From contig CAZPMH010000008.1 of NCBI GenBank assembly GCA_964587815.1, positions 1 through 64,000 of the forward strand: DNA of 64,000 nt, in the 5' to 3' direction. Of the stretch, positions 18,263 to 27,295 are shown piece after piece. A model generated the notes under the pieces. That model was not told the DNA's origin and did not search any database. It worked only from the letters and a program-made list of their open reading frames with translations. The position numbers and the translations under genes were made by a program. How positions within the stretch are numbered: position 1 is the first letter of the stretch; each line of letters begins with the position of its first letter. This stretch comes from UBA1672 sp964587815 (GTDB lineage: Bacteria > Pseudomonadota > Alphaproteobacteria > Micavibrionales > Micavibrionaceae).

Positions 18263-19077
18263 GTCTTATAATTCTTCTGTTTTATAGCGCAAATAAGCTT
18301 ATTTTTAAGTGATAAGGGAAGGGTGGATAGTATCCCTATTTTTAGACTATAGCCAAGTGCCCTTAATTTTGGTTTGAACCAGGGGCTATGTTTAAGCCGC
18401 GCATGCGATGAATCATAAAATTGTCTAAATTTACGCTTTGCTGATATTGATTGATTATTGATGCGGCGTAATAAAATGGGTTTCTCAATCATTTCAATTC
18501 GCCCTACTTCGTGCATACGCATCCAAAGTTCCATATCTTGTGACGTTTTGTAACTTGTATCATAACCCTTTAATTTTTCTACTTCATCGCGCCTAAACAT
18601 AGCCGTTGAATGCGCAAAAGGAGATTTTAGGTGGATGATACCTTTGATTTGAACATTATTGTAATAAGGCCATAGCGTTTTCGTGCCATCAATATGACTG
18701 TCATCACAAACGCCACCGAGCAAAACGACATCCGCATTTTGTCTTGCAATCATAAAATTATATTGCTTTTGAAGGCGATCAGGATAAGACACATCATCTG
18801 CATCTTGGCGGGCAACAAGTGGCGCCTTGCATTCTTTCAAGCCATTATTCAGGGCGCGCGTCAGTCCTGTATTTTTCTGTGTTATCACTCTGACACGATT
18901 ATCGTTGCGCGCGTAAGTCGTAAGAATTTGAGGCGTGTGATCGGTTGAACCGTCATCTACAATTATAAATTCAAAATTTTTAAAGCTCTGATTTAAAATA
19001 CTTTCAATAGCGTCTTTTACATAGTCTTCTTCATTGTAAACTGCCATCAAAACAGATATCTGCGGTGTATTATCCAT
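18259..19077 (-). CDS. GT2-family glycosyltransferase
   Basis: A 272-residue GT-A enzyme. The N-terminus is ISVLMAVYNEEDYVKDAIES, then FEFIIVDDGSTDHTPQI and the metal-binding ARQDADDVSYPDR motif (DXD equivalent), with a late SQDMELWMRM block. This is the normal GT2 architecture of soluble inverting transferases for surface glycans. The start is the ATG at 19077, four bases after the upstream stop; a longer frame would overlap the upstream gene by about 145 bases. Coupled by ATGA overlap to the ABC exporter. Confidence 0.92.
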   Translation of the reverse strand: MDNTPQISVLMAVYNEEDYVKDAIESILNQSFKNFEFIIVDDGSTDHTPQILTTYARNDNRVRVITQKNTGLTRALNNGLKECKAPLVARQDADDVSYPDRLQKQYNFMIARQNADVVLLGGVCDDSHIDGTKTLWPYYNNVQIKGIIHLKSPFAHSTAMFRRDEVEKLKGYDTSYKTSQDMELWMRMHEVGRIEMIEKPILLRRINNQSISAKRKFRQFYDSSHARLKHSPWFKPKLRALGYSLKIGILSTLPLSLKNKLICAIKQKNYKT

Positions 19078-19081
19078 GGCG

Positions 19082-19921
19082 CTATTTCTTTGTTGCGACG
19101 ACATAAGCCCGGTCTTTGCCTGATAAGCGTATAACGTTTTTTTCATAGCCAAAACGATTGCATCCATCATCAACTGCGCGCACAAGTCCTGCAAAGTCAT
19201 TTTGGTTGTAATCATCAAAAACAATGATATCTCCTGTTATTTGGAGAGACTCAATTGTTTTGAATTCAAATAGAACATGCTCATAGCTATGCGCCCCATC
19301 TAAAAAGGCAAAATGAACCCGATCCGGCTTTATGCTTTTAAGATTAATGCGGCTATCGCCTTCAACGAAGATAATATTATTTAACTCATTCGACCATTTC
19401 GATAAAAGCTCTGCTCTTGATTTCTTTCCCTCATGATCATCAATGCAATTCCAATAGATTGGGGCATGGTGGGGTAACACATCAAAGGTTAATATTTTCC
19501 CCGCTTTCTTTTCATCTTGTAATGCCTTTGCCATGACGATAGCGGAAAAACCACGCGCGGTACCCGTTTCAAAAATTGTCAAATCTTGTGTGTTGCCTTG
19601 CGCGCAATATGACCTCAATATTGTATATAAGATACGCCCATGTTGATAACAAAGCGGGGAAGACTTAATGACAATTTGCGTATGAAGCGCAAGGTCATCC
19701 ATCCAATCTTTATCAAGATGCACCCCATGCTCAGCTTCTAACGCATCAATATCAGAGTACTTATTCTTCTTTTCATTTTCCCATAAGGTTAGATATTGTT
19801 CTTTAGAAGCCCGCACGCGATCGCCTAATGGCTTATCTGCCCAATACGAGGTCGCCCAGGGGCTTAGGTGTGTTATCAAACGTCGTGCAAAAATGTCTTT
19901 TATTTTTGATAGATTAATCAT
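19082..19921 (-). CDS. class I SAM-dependent methyltransferase (Methyltransf_24-like)
   Basis: A 279-residue protein with motif I TIFETGTARGFSAIVMAKAL, an acidic FDVLPHHAP strand and AFLDGAHSYEHVLFEF followed by DIIVFDDYNQ. This is the pattern of CmcI/Methyltransf_24-type O-methyltransferases found in O-antigen and glycolipid clusters. Soluble, with no signal peptide. It sits between a GT4 and a GT2 gene with gaps of 3-4 bases, so it belongs to the same minus-strand operon. Confidence 0.82.
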   Translation of the reverse strand: MINLSKIKDIFARRLITHLSPWATSYWADKPLGDRVRASKEQYLTLWENEKKNKYSDIDALEAEHGVHLDKDWMDDLALHTQIVIKSSPLCYQHGRILYTILRSYCAQGNTQDLTIFETGTARGFSAIVMAKALQDEKKAGKILTFDVLPHHAPIYWNCIDDHEGKKSRAELLSKWSNELNNIIFVEGDSRINLKSIKPDRVHFAFLDGAHSYEHVLFEFKTIESLQITGDIIVFDDYNQNDFAGLVRAVDDGCNRFGYEKNVIRLSGKDRAYVVATKK

Positions 19922-19924
19922 TGA

Positions 19925-21082
19925 TTATTTCTTTATCAGGGTTTCGTATGATTTTAACTCATGGTTAATAGCAGAATTAAGGCTATAGCTCTCAGCTATG
20001 AGCTGTGACGCGGCATGTTTAATAGAGTCAAAATTTCGATTTGAATTCATAGCATGTGAAATAGAATCGCGTAAAGCATCGGTTGTTTTCTCGCAAATTA
20101 AACCCGTCTTTTCATGATTTAGCAGGTTTTTGATGCCATCAACATTTGTACCGATACAGAGCATGCCGCATGACATGGCCTCTAATAACGTTTTGGGATT
20201 CCCCTCGTAATGTGAGCATAGAATATAGGCACGGTATGCGTTATATATTTGAGGTAATTTATCATTCGCTACTGCGCCCTGAAAAATAATATCCGCTTTT
20301 TTGCTCTGTGCGTATTTTTCCAGTTCTTCGCGCATTTCACCACCACCATAAATATCAAGCCCGATATTTTCTGCTGCGCATGCATCAATCAGCATTTTCA
20401 AGTTCTTTTGTGGTGATAGCCTACCGACAAATAACAGGCGATCTTTGATGTTACGGCACTCCAAAGGCTTGAAAACAGTTGTATCAATCCAGTTAGGGCG
20501 AAGCGTAATCGGCGTTTTAGTAACTTTAAAGTTATGCCTTACTATTTCTTTGTCATAGTTGGTTGCGACAAATATCTGATCGGCGTTTTTATAAGCTATT
20601 AGGCTGATAAGTTTGATGAAGTTTTGGCGTAATTTAGATGCCCCTGATTTCACGGTGAAATCATAAAGTTCATAACCACTGCGCAAAATGAGTGGCTTTC
20701 GTGTCAGCCATTTGGAAAGCACAGCAACCCATGCACCCCACATTTGGTTGGTTTTTATAATATCTGTGTTTTTAAGCTGTGTGCGTAATTTAAATGGTGC
20801 AATCAAGGATATGAGGGCACGAATTGGCTTAAATCTTGAGTAAGGAATGAGCGTGTAGAGCGGGATAAAATTAAATTGCGTGTAGTCTTTGGTCATGCCC
20901 AAATCTGAGGCATCTCCCCACGTCACAAAGGTAAAATCTATTCCGCGTTTATGTAACTCTTCGTACAGGCGAAACTCTCGTGCAAACAAGCCTTTATCGT
21001 GCCAAATTTTAAGCGATACGTCCCATGTAAAAAATACCGTAACATGGGTTCTTTTGGTTGGGCTATTGGTCGTTTGGGTCAT
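19925..21082 (-). CDS. GT4-type glycosyltransferase
   Basis: A 385-residue GT-B enzyme with an intact EX7E motif EGNPKTLLE followed by AMSCGMLCIGTNVDGIKNLL, and LLFVGRLSPQKNLKMLIDA at the start of the donor-binding domain. It is a retaining group 1 transferase for a surface polysaccharide. The ATG at 21082 is 12 bases after the FkbM-gene stop. Donor sugar unknown. Confidence 0.9.
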   Translation of the reverse strand: MTQTTNSPTKRTHVTVFFTWDVSLKIWHDKGLFAREFRLYEELHKRGIDFTFVTWGDASDLGMTKDYTQFNFIPLYTLIPYSRFKPIRALISLIAPFKLRTQLKNTDIIKTNQMWGAWVAVLSKWLTRKPLILRSGYELYDFTVKSGASKLRQNFIKLISLIAYKNADQIFVATNYDKEIVRHNFKVTKTPITLRPNWIDTTVFKPLECRNIKDRLLFVGRLSPQKNLKMLIDACAAENIGLDIYGGGEMREELEKYAQSKKADIIFQGAVANDKLPQIYNAYRAYILCSHYEGNPKTLLEAMSCGMLCIGTNVDGIKNLLNHEKTGLICEKTTDALRDSISHAMNSNRNFDSIKHAASQLIAESYSLNSAINHELKSYETLIKK

Positions 21083-21094
21083 TTTGTGTGCCCT

Positions 21095-21709
21095 TTAAAA
21101 CCAGTCCGTGTAGAATTTGCTTTTATGCGGGCTTTTGGCGATTTTATCCATTAGCTCTGTTTCTTTTATCGCAAATTCAGGGTTTTTGTTTCCATGTGTT
21201 TCTAATAAAATATAATCAATCTTATTGCTGCGTTCTAAAATTGCATCCGCGATATCATATTCACCGCCCTCAATATCTATTTTAAGAAGACGAATGTGAT
21301 TATGCGCATCTAAAACTGTGGCAATATCTTCGATGTCCACTTCTAAATAATCATCGCCTACATTTGACTTATCCGCGCAAAGTGATCCTGCCTGCGAAAA
21401 GTTCACTTCAGACTCATTATGGCTTTTATGCAAATAGAGCTTTGATTTTCCTGCAAAATTAGAAACTCCTGCCTGGTATAAGTGCGCCCCATTCTTTTTC
21501 CCAACACGCTGTTGTAACACAGAAAAAGCATGCTCATTTGGCTCATACCCATGAACGATTGCGCCTTTATTTAAAAAGTATTCCATCACTTCGCCAACGT
21601 TGGCGCCTAAATCAATGACGATATCACCCTTACGAATATTAAATTTATTCAAATAACGAAATTTGGGTGTTAAAAACTGTTTTAGAAATACTTTAATTCT
21701 ACGAGTCAT
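21095..21709 (-). CDS. FkbM-family methyltransferase
   Basis: A 204-residue methyltransferase with DIVIDLGANVGEVMEYFL (motif I), VHGYEPNEHAF and the family hallmark IRLLKIDIEGGEYDI. FkbM proteins O-methylate sugars or polyketides and are common in polysaccharide loci. An ATGA overlap at 21706-21709 couples it to the epimerase gene upstream. It is the third methyltransferase in the cluster, so the mature glycan is probably heavily methylated. Confidence 0.9.
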   Translation of the reverse strand: MTRRIKVFLKQFLTPKFRYLNKFNIRKGDIVIDLGANVGEVMEYFLNKGAIVHGYEPNEHAFSVLQQRVGKKNGAHLYQAGVSNFAGKSKLYLHKSHNESEVNFSQAGSLCADKSNVGDDYLEVDIEDIATVLDAHNHIRLLKIDIEGGEYDIADAILERSNKIDYILLETHGNKNPEFAIKETELMDKIAKSPHKSKFYTDWF

Positions 21710-22719
21710 GAAACAGAGCTTTTCTTTAAAGATGTATAAAATGGGATTGTATTTTCAATACCCGTGCGAATATCGGTTTGGGCGCAAAAGTTTAAATCAT
21801 TTCGTACCTTTTTTGTGTCCGCAATAGAGGTATGAATATCACCTTTTCGTTGTTGTTCATATATGGGCGGCTGATTTGATTTTAAGCAGCCGGAAATTAG
21901 CTGTTGCAAGCCTTGTATCGTTATTGATGTGCCTGATGCGCCGTTGTAGGTTTGTGCGCCCTCGCCGTTGATAATAGCCAGCATGTTAAGGCGGATAATA
22001 TCATCAATATGGCAGAAATCTCTTACCGCTGATCCATCGCCATAAATAATAGCAGGCTGATTATTTAACCCGCGTTCAATCCATTTTGGTATGACGGCCG
22101 CATAATCACCGTTTGGGTTTTGCCGTGCGCCGTAAATGTTAAAGTAACGCAGACCAATAAGCGGGAGGCTGTGTGTATCAAACATCTCTGTTGCATGGAG
22201 TTCATTATCAATCTTTGATTGCGCATAAGGAGATAGCGGGTTTAATGGCTGATTTTCAATGTTTTTAGGCACATCGTTATCGCCATAAACGGCGCTTGAA
22301 CTTGCGTAAACTATTTTCTGAGCGCCGCGTTTTAGCGAAGCCTCGGCAATATTGCAAAACCCCTTAACATTTACGTCATGTGTTGTTTCAGGATCATCAA
22401 ATGATGCCTTTACCGACCCGATTGCGGCGTGATGTAAGACGTAATCAACACCATCCTCGATCGCTTTAGCACAAGCATCATGGTTTCGTATATCTTCTTT
22501 ATGAAAGGTAAAATTTTCAAGGGCGCCAGCGGGTAAAGAATTTGAGAGATAGTCTAAATTCATTCGACCACACGATGACAAATTATCTATGCCTGTCACG
22601 TGTTGATTGTGGGAAAGCAAAAACGCTGTTAAATGCGAGCCAATAAATCCTGCACATCCGGTCACAAGCCATTGATGCGGCTTGGATAGCAGCTCATCTA
22701 TTGTTTGATCGACTGACAA
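21706..22719 (-). CDS. NAD-dependent UDP-sugar 4-epimerase (WbpP/TviC-like)
   Basis: A 337-residue extended SDR. The glycine-rich motif is VTGCAGFIGSHLTAF (about residues 19-33), with YASSSAVYGD and the catalytic YAQSK (Tyr-x-x-x-Lys) after it. The N-terminal extension before the Rossmann fold and PHQWLVTG resemble the UDP-GlcNAc/UDP-GlcNAcA 4-epimerases WbpP and TviC, but substrate choice cannot be read reliably. The start is a TTG with AGGA at good spacing. It leads the minus-strand glycan operon and would supply a nucleotide sugar to the transferases. Confidence 0.87.
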   Translation of the reverse strand: MSVDQTIDELLSKPHQWLVTGCAGFIGSHLTAFLLSHNQHVTGIDNLSSCGRMNLDYLSNSLPAGALENFTFHKEDIRNHDACAKAIEDGVDYVLHHAAIGSVKASFDDPETTHDVNVKGFCNIAEASLKRGAQKIVYASSSAVYGDNDVPKNIENQPLNPLSPYAQSKIDNELHATEMFDTHSLPLIGLRYFNIYGARQNPNGDYAAVIPKWIERGLNNQPAIIYGDGSAVRDFCHIDDIIRLNMLAIINGEGAQTYNGASGTSITIQGLQQLISGCLKSNQPPIYEQQRKGDIHTSIADTKKVRNDLNFCAQTDIRTGIENTIPFYTSLKKSSVS

Positions 22720-22862
22720 TATTTATCCTAAAGGCTAGATTTGTAAAATCTATTCTTGTTAGCATGCCTAAAGGCTGCTTGTTAAGGGTAAATGATTATC
22801 GAAAGATATTGAGGTTTGGGATAAAATGATAGATTGTTTTTGGCTGTTGTTAAGAAAATAAG

Positions 22863-23795
22863 ATGAAGCGCATGAAATCTATTGTTTTTGAAAGAAGAAA
22901 AGGCGTCTATCTTCCCGAAATAAACGCTTACATTCATTATGTTAATAATTTCATGGATGGTTTTAAGGCCTATGATTCTGCTGAAATCGTTGACTACAAT
23001 CCAAATGATTATGATGTCGTATGGAAGTTTTTAGGGATTGACGGCTTCTGGACCGAGCCAATCAACCCAGATGCTATGCTTGTTCATGAATATAACTCAC
23101 TCTCAACCGGGAATTTTGCGCATTTTAAAAATAATTTGAAGCGATTGATTAACCGCAAGCCCGATATGCGTGTGTTTCTTACCGAAGCTGTGAAGCGTGA
23201 CTTTTCTTTTACAGATGATACGCCTGCATTCCTGCGTGACATGGGGGTTGGCGCTCATTTTTTTAATAAACGTAGTAAAACGCAAAAATATGATTTCGTG
23301 TATGTCGGCAGTATTGCGGGTCGTGAAGCTATCATAAAACAAACGCTTGATCATTTTAAAGATACCCTAAAGGACGCAAGCCTTTTAGTGATCGGCAATA
23401 TCCCTGAAAATATCCAAAATCATTATAAAGAATGCAATAACATAATTTTTACCGGGCGTATTGAACATGATGAAATACCAAAATATCTTCAAAGTGCGCG
23501 GTTTGGCTTGAACCTGATGCCCGATATTTATCCGCTTAATGCACAAACGGCGACAAAGGTTATTGAATATTGCGCGCTTGGAATGCCGATTATCAGTACT
23601 GATTATAAATGGATCAAACAATTTTGTCTTGAACGCGATGCCAACATCTTCTTGCTCAATAAAGATTTTCAAAATTTTACAATGCACGATATTAATGCGT
23701 TTCAATTTAAAACGCCGGATGTCTCAGATCTGGAATGGAATAAGTTGATCGCTGATACGAAAGTTTTTGAAGCTCTGGCCGATATTTTAAAATAA
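22863..23795 (+). CDS. glycosyltransferase, GT-B fold
   Basis: A 310-residue protein whose C-terminal half looks like a GT4-like donor domain: YDFVYVGSIAGREAI, NIIFTGRIEHDEIPKYL and TKVIEYCALGMPIISTDYKW. The N-terminal acceptor domain is short and atypical and the EX7E pair is imperfect, so activity is less certain. It is transcribed away from the epimerase operon across 140 bases. The start may be the ATG at 22863 or the one at 22875. Confidence 0.72.
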   Translation: MKRMKSIVFERRKGVYLPEINAYIHYVNNFMDGFKAYDSAEIVDYNPNDYDVVWKFLGIDGFWTEPINPDAMLVHEYNSLSTGNFAHFKNNLKRLINRKPDMRVFLTEAVKRDFSFTDDTPAFLRDMGVGAHFFNKRSKTQKYDFVYVGSIAGREAIIKQTLDHFKDTLKDASLLVIGNIPENIQNHYKECNNIIFTGRIEHDEIPKYLQSARFGLNLMPDIYPLNAQTATKVIEYCALGMPIISTDYKWIKQFCLERDANIFLLNKDFQNFTMHDINAFQFKTPDVSDLEWNKLIADTKVFEALADILK

Positions 23796-23954
23796 GCAGT
23801 TAGCCTAGCTTAAACTCTTATTGTTGCTCGCATAAAAATTAAACTTTTCGATAGAGCGCTTTGCATACATATTTAATGTGATTAAGGTATCAGGCGATAT
23901 CTCGAACTGATTTTTTCTTTTGATCAAAGTGGCTATGAGCGTTAAGTGTTGCAC

Positions 23955-24317
23955 ATGAAAAATTTATACATCATTGCTTTTTACGTTTGCCTTTCCTTGA
24001 TCGTTTTTGCGCCGTCTTCGTCGTTTGCGGCGGAAGGTAAGCCCGCGCTTGTTTTGACGCAAAAGGATGGGGCGGATATGTTTATGACATGCATGCGCGG
24101 GGGACAGAAACGCCTGTATGATAAAGCAAAAGCGGCAGACTGTGCGCGGTTGTGTAATTTTTTCAGGCGCGCAATGCATAGTGATATGCCGCATACTGAA
24201 ATCGAAGAGGCTTCTAAACAATGTCGCGCCGCTTACAAAGACACGACAGGCGAAGATGTTCAGCCAAGCGTGCCCAGCACGTATAAGCCGCCCAAAGGCT
24301 CAGCTCGCGGGATGTGA
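23955..24317 (+). CDS. small secreted protein with four-cysteine domain
   Basis: A 120-residue protein with a clear signal peptide (hydrophobic core from about residue 5, predicted cut after SSSFA near residue 25). The mature part holds four cysteines spaced C-x16-C-x3-C-x22-C. The same spacing occurs in the secreted protein at 26218-26793, so the two seem to share an undescribed domain, probably with two disulphides. I start at ATG 23955; a GTG at 23946 adds three residues. Function unknown. It converges on the L,D-transpeptidase-like gene with no gap. Confidence 0.65.
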   Translation: MKNLYIIAFYVCLSLIVFAPSSSFAAEGKPALVLTQKDGADMFMTCMRGGQKRLYDKAKAADCARLCNFFRRAMHSDMPHTEIEEASKQCRAAYKDTTGEDVQPSVPSTYKPPKGSARGM

Positions 24318-26054
24318 TTAAAGATCAAATCTGGCTTGGCGCGGCTGCGGGTTTTCTGTCTCGACACCATCCATTAAGTCGACTGAGATGTCGGGCAGTG
24401 GCGGCCCTGAACCGAGAACATCCGAAAGCTCAGCAATTTGTACCGGGCGCGGTGCCAAAGGAGCATTTGCGAATTCTCGTATGTCATTCGCTCTGTCGTA
24501 CATGCCCGCCCCTATAAACGTTGCTTGAATACGGTCATAAGGATTTGATTCAGGGTTTTCCTGCATGTCTTGCTGAACGTTATTTTGAAGGCTGTCTGTT
24601 ACCAATGGCAGAACCATGCCCATACCCGTGTAGGCATTCATCCCTACGTGGCGTTGCGTGCTCAAAGCAGTCTCTGAGTCGGGGCTGCTCTCCCCTTCTG
24701 TATACGCAGCGTATAGCCTGCCCGCCGTTAATGGTGACATCGGATCAAGCCCTGTTTGTTCTGCTGTGGCCAAAAGCGAAGCTCTCATAGCCGAGGCTTC
24801 AGCAAAAGGCAGGTCACTTAACAATCTGAAACGTGCCGTGTGATCTTGCTCGGATGTTACGCCATCGTTTTCAACCAATCTGCTTACTCTGGTTGAGTTG
24901 GGATCATCGTGATAGCGCCTGAAATTGTTTTCATTTTCAAAAAACGCAATTTTTTCCGGATCGGTGAACATGTCCTCAGGCACTTCCAAGCCTGCGAAAT
25001 ATTCATCAGCCTCGGCGCTGTCCAGTGGCACGTCAATCGCCATGCCTGTTTCTTGCGCCATGTAGTTTCTCAACGCGACGCTGTAGGCACGAACATCGGC
25101 CGCCTCGTATCTAATGTCGCTGTTTTCAAAAAACTCATCAACATTTTCATAAATTTCAGGGCCATGACGCAGAAGCGCAGTGGCAAATTGCGTGTCGCTC
25201 ATGCCCCAGTTGCTGTCACCGTCGGATAAGCGGTTCGGATTGCCTTTGTCCGAATTCATATCCCAGATCCCCAACATGGTTTGGCGATTAATGCCGTTTT
25301 GCTGATCCAGAAAGAGCAACGATGCCGCACGATTTGATGTCATCGTAAAATCGTCGAATACGGTGTTTTCTACGTTTTGTATTTGTGTAAATTCTTCGCG
25401 CAGGCGGCTTTCGCATTCCATTCTCTGAATTCCACCGATTTGCTGCATGGTCAGGCCGGGGAAAACTTCAGGATCAATATTTCCCGCGGGCGCAAAATTA
25501 CGTTGCGGCGGCAGAACGTGCAGGTGTAGCGGGTGTTCATCTTCGCTAAGACTGTCTAACAACTCATACAACCTTTCAGATGTTTCATCATCGGTTGCGA
25601 TGCACCCTTCTGAGCCTGGTACATTCCCGTCGGTGTGAATACCAAAGTAACCCTTAGATGCGCCGCCTAATAACGAGCCGCCGCGCTCTGTCATATCACG
25701 TGGGCTCATCAGCCTTAGCCAAGACCCTTTTCCGTCATCGCCTATAAAAGGACCTCCTATATTTTGCTCTACGGTCAGGCTCGGCCAATCAATGTCGTAA
25801 TATACAAGATCACAGCTATCGCGGTTTAACCCCGGCAACCAAGATTCTTCGTGCTCGCGGCTGTACCCGCCTGATAAAAATTCAAATTTATGTTCGGTTC
25901 CATCTGGCTCTCGAAGCGTGAGTACGCCTTCAGGCATCGGTAAATCTGACCTTTCATCAGAAAAACCTGTCATCTGGACTTCCATCGTCCATCGTTTGTC
26001 GTCGTCATCGCTCGGATTTACCGGATCGTTCGGCGCGTAAGTGCTCTCACCCAT
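24318..26054 (-). CDS. large cytosolic L,D-transpeptidase-like protein
   Basis: A 578-residue acidic protein. Near residue 140 it has YFGIHTDGNVPGSEGCIA, that is His140...Ser148-Glu-Gly-Cys151, the active-site pattern of YkuD-type L,D-transpeptidases and of DUF2778/Tlde1-like proteins. The N-terminal about 190 residues form this domain; the remaining about 390 are unfamiliar and helical-looking. There is no signal peptide or membrane segment, odd for an enzyme acting on periplasmic peptidoglycan, so it would need a dedicated secretion route. The start ATG at 26054 has AGGGAGA upstream. An effector or toxin role is possible but unproven. Confidence 0.6.
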   Translation of the reverse strand: MGESTYAPNDPVNPSDDDDKRWTMEVQMTGFSDERSDLPMPEGVLTLREPDGTEHKFEFLSGGYSREHEESWLPGLNRDSCDLVYYDIDWPSLTVEQNIGGPFIGDDGKGSWLRLMSPRDMTERGGSLLGGASKGYFGIHTDGNVPGSEGCIATDDETSERLYELLDSLSEDEHPLHLHVLPPQRNFAPAGNIDPEVFPGLTMQQIGGIQRMECESRLREEFTQIQNVENTVFDDFTMTSNRAASLLFLDQQNGINRQTMLGIWDMNSDKGNPNRLSDGDSNWGMSDTQFATALLRHGPEIYENVDEFFENSDIRYEAADVRAYSVALRNYMAQETGMAIDVPLDSAEADEYFAGLEVPEDMFTDPEKIAFFENENNFRRYHDDPNSTRVSRLVENDGVTSEQDHTARFRLLSDLPFAEASAMRASLLATAEQTGLDPMSPLTAGRLYAAYTEGESSPDSETALSTQRHVGMNAYTGMGMVLPLVTDSLQNNVQQDMQENPESNPYDRIQATFIGAGMYDRANDIREFANAPLAPRPVQIAELSDVLGSGPPLPDISVDLMDGVETENPQPRQARFDL

Positions 26055-26217
26055 TGTTATCTCCCTGATTTTTTTTATTTTTTTTGATTTTATCAGATTT
26101 TTATCGATTGAGGCAAATTGCAAATTCGCGGAAATTTCAGGCCTCTTTCTATCGATAAGAAGATCATGCTATGGTTCTTTGCATAATTTGTGCATATTTG
26201 TATTGAGGGGGATTATT

Positions 26218-26793
26218 ATGCCGACGCGTTTGTTTTTTAAATTTAATTTTATTGTGGGTTTGCTTTTAATTCTGGCATCGCCTGTTTATGCAGGGAACGT
26301 CGAAGACGTTATCCAAAAAGGGGAAGAATGCAAACAATGGATGGATTCAGGGCAATTGCAGATGGGCGATGTTCACCGTTGCGTTGTCGCTTGCAAACGA
26401 TATGGCACGGCTGTTAAGACTCATCCGTCTATGTTAAATGATGCCGGTATTCAAAACTGTTATAAAAATTACGCAACGGCGAAGGCAAAATTAAAAGATG
26501 CAAGCGCAGCGCCTAAGCCGCCCGTAGCGCAAAAAGTACCGATGTCTACCGAGGCAGTTTTAAGTGATTTGGAGGCTACTGCGCAATATTGGGCATCACA
26601 GATAAGTGGTCACGATGCCAATTCAGATTCCTTCAGGCGCATACAGCACTGCCAAGAAACCTGTGATCAGGGCATCAGGCAAATTAAGGCCAGAGGGACA
26701 CTCAGCAATAAATATTTGCGCCGATATTGGAATAACTGCACACAATGTGTGGCCACAGATGCAAGCGGTAATGAATTAAAGCCTAATTTATAG
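26218..26793 (+). CDS. secreted protein with four-cysteine domain plus Cys-rich C-terminus
   Basis: A 191-residue protein with a signal peptide (cut probably after SPVYA near residue 24) and a GAGGGGGA-like ribosome binding site before the ATG. The N-terminal mature domain has C-x16-C-x3-C-x21-C, matching the spacing in the 23955 protein. A linker rich in Lys, Pro and Ala leads to a second domain with a CxxxC and a CxxC pair. Function unknown. It is followed 21 bases later by another secreted protein on the same strand. Confidence 0.65.
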   Translation: MPTRLFFKFNFIVGLLLILASPVYAGNVEDVIQKGEECKQWMDSGQLQMGDVHRCVVACKRYGTAVKTHPSMLNDAGIQNCYKNYATAKAKLKDASAAPKPPVAQKVPMSTEAVLSDLEATAQYWASQISGHDANSDSFRRIQHCQETCDQGIRQIKARGTLSNKYLRRYWNNCTQCVATDASGNELKPNL

Positions 26794-26814
26794 AAACCTG
26801 GAGGGGATAGTATC

Positions 26815-27288
26815 ATGAAATATAAAACTTTATTTATTGTTCTCGCGTTTTTATGTGTCGGTTTTGCGTCGAAATCGTTCGCGGAAGACAATCCGTTCGG
26901 TTTCATTTCTGATTACGTGAAAAACGTACGCGCCAACACCCCACCAAAAGACTTTTCCGCGTATTGGTATGAGCGCGCGCGGAAAAATTTGCATAATACG
27001 CCTGACAGGCTCGAAAGAGAGTACACGCTGGCGGTTGCGATTCATGATGTTCTGGCAAAAGATGGTGAGCTTGATGCAGAGCCTGAGATTAATGATTGGG
27101 GCGATGCGGCAAACACGATGAGCTACACGTTTGATTTAAATACGCCCATTCCCAATACGCAAATGCCTGAGCCGATTTCTGCGCTGGCATCGGATGATAC
27201 CGTTTGGACGCAATATCAGATCAGTATTGAAAAGGAAAATGGACGTTGGGTAGTTTCAGGCGAAACGTTCGTCGGCGCGCCGAAATAA
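26815..27288 (+). CDS. secreted hypothetical protein
   Basis: A 157-residue protein with a strong ribosome binding site (GGAGGGGATA) and a signal peptide ending near residue 24 (KSFA, before EDNP). The mature protein is acidic, without cysteines, and I do not recognise the fold. Probably cotranscribed with the Cys-rich protein upstream and exported to the periplasm or beyond. Its stop faces the glycosidase-like gene seven bases away. Confidence 0.6.
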   Translation: MKYKTLFIVLAFLCVGFASKSFAEDNPFGFISDYVKNVRANTPPKDFSAYWYERARKNLHNTPDRLEREYTLAVAIHDVLAKDGELDAEPEINDWGDAANTMSYTFDLNTPIPNTQMPEPISALASDDTVWTQYQISIEKENGRWVVSGETFVGAPK

Positions 27289-27295
27289 TTTCTTG

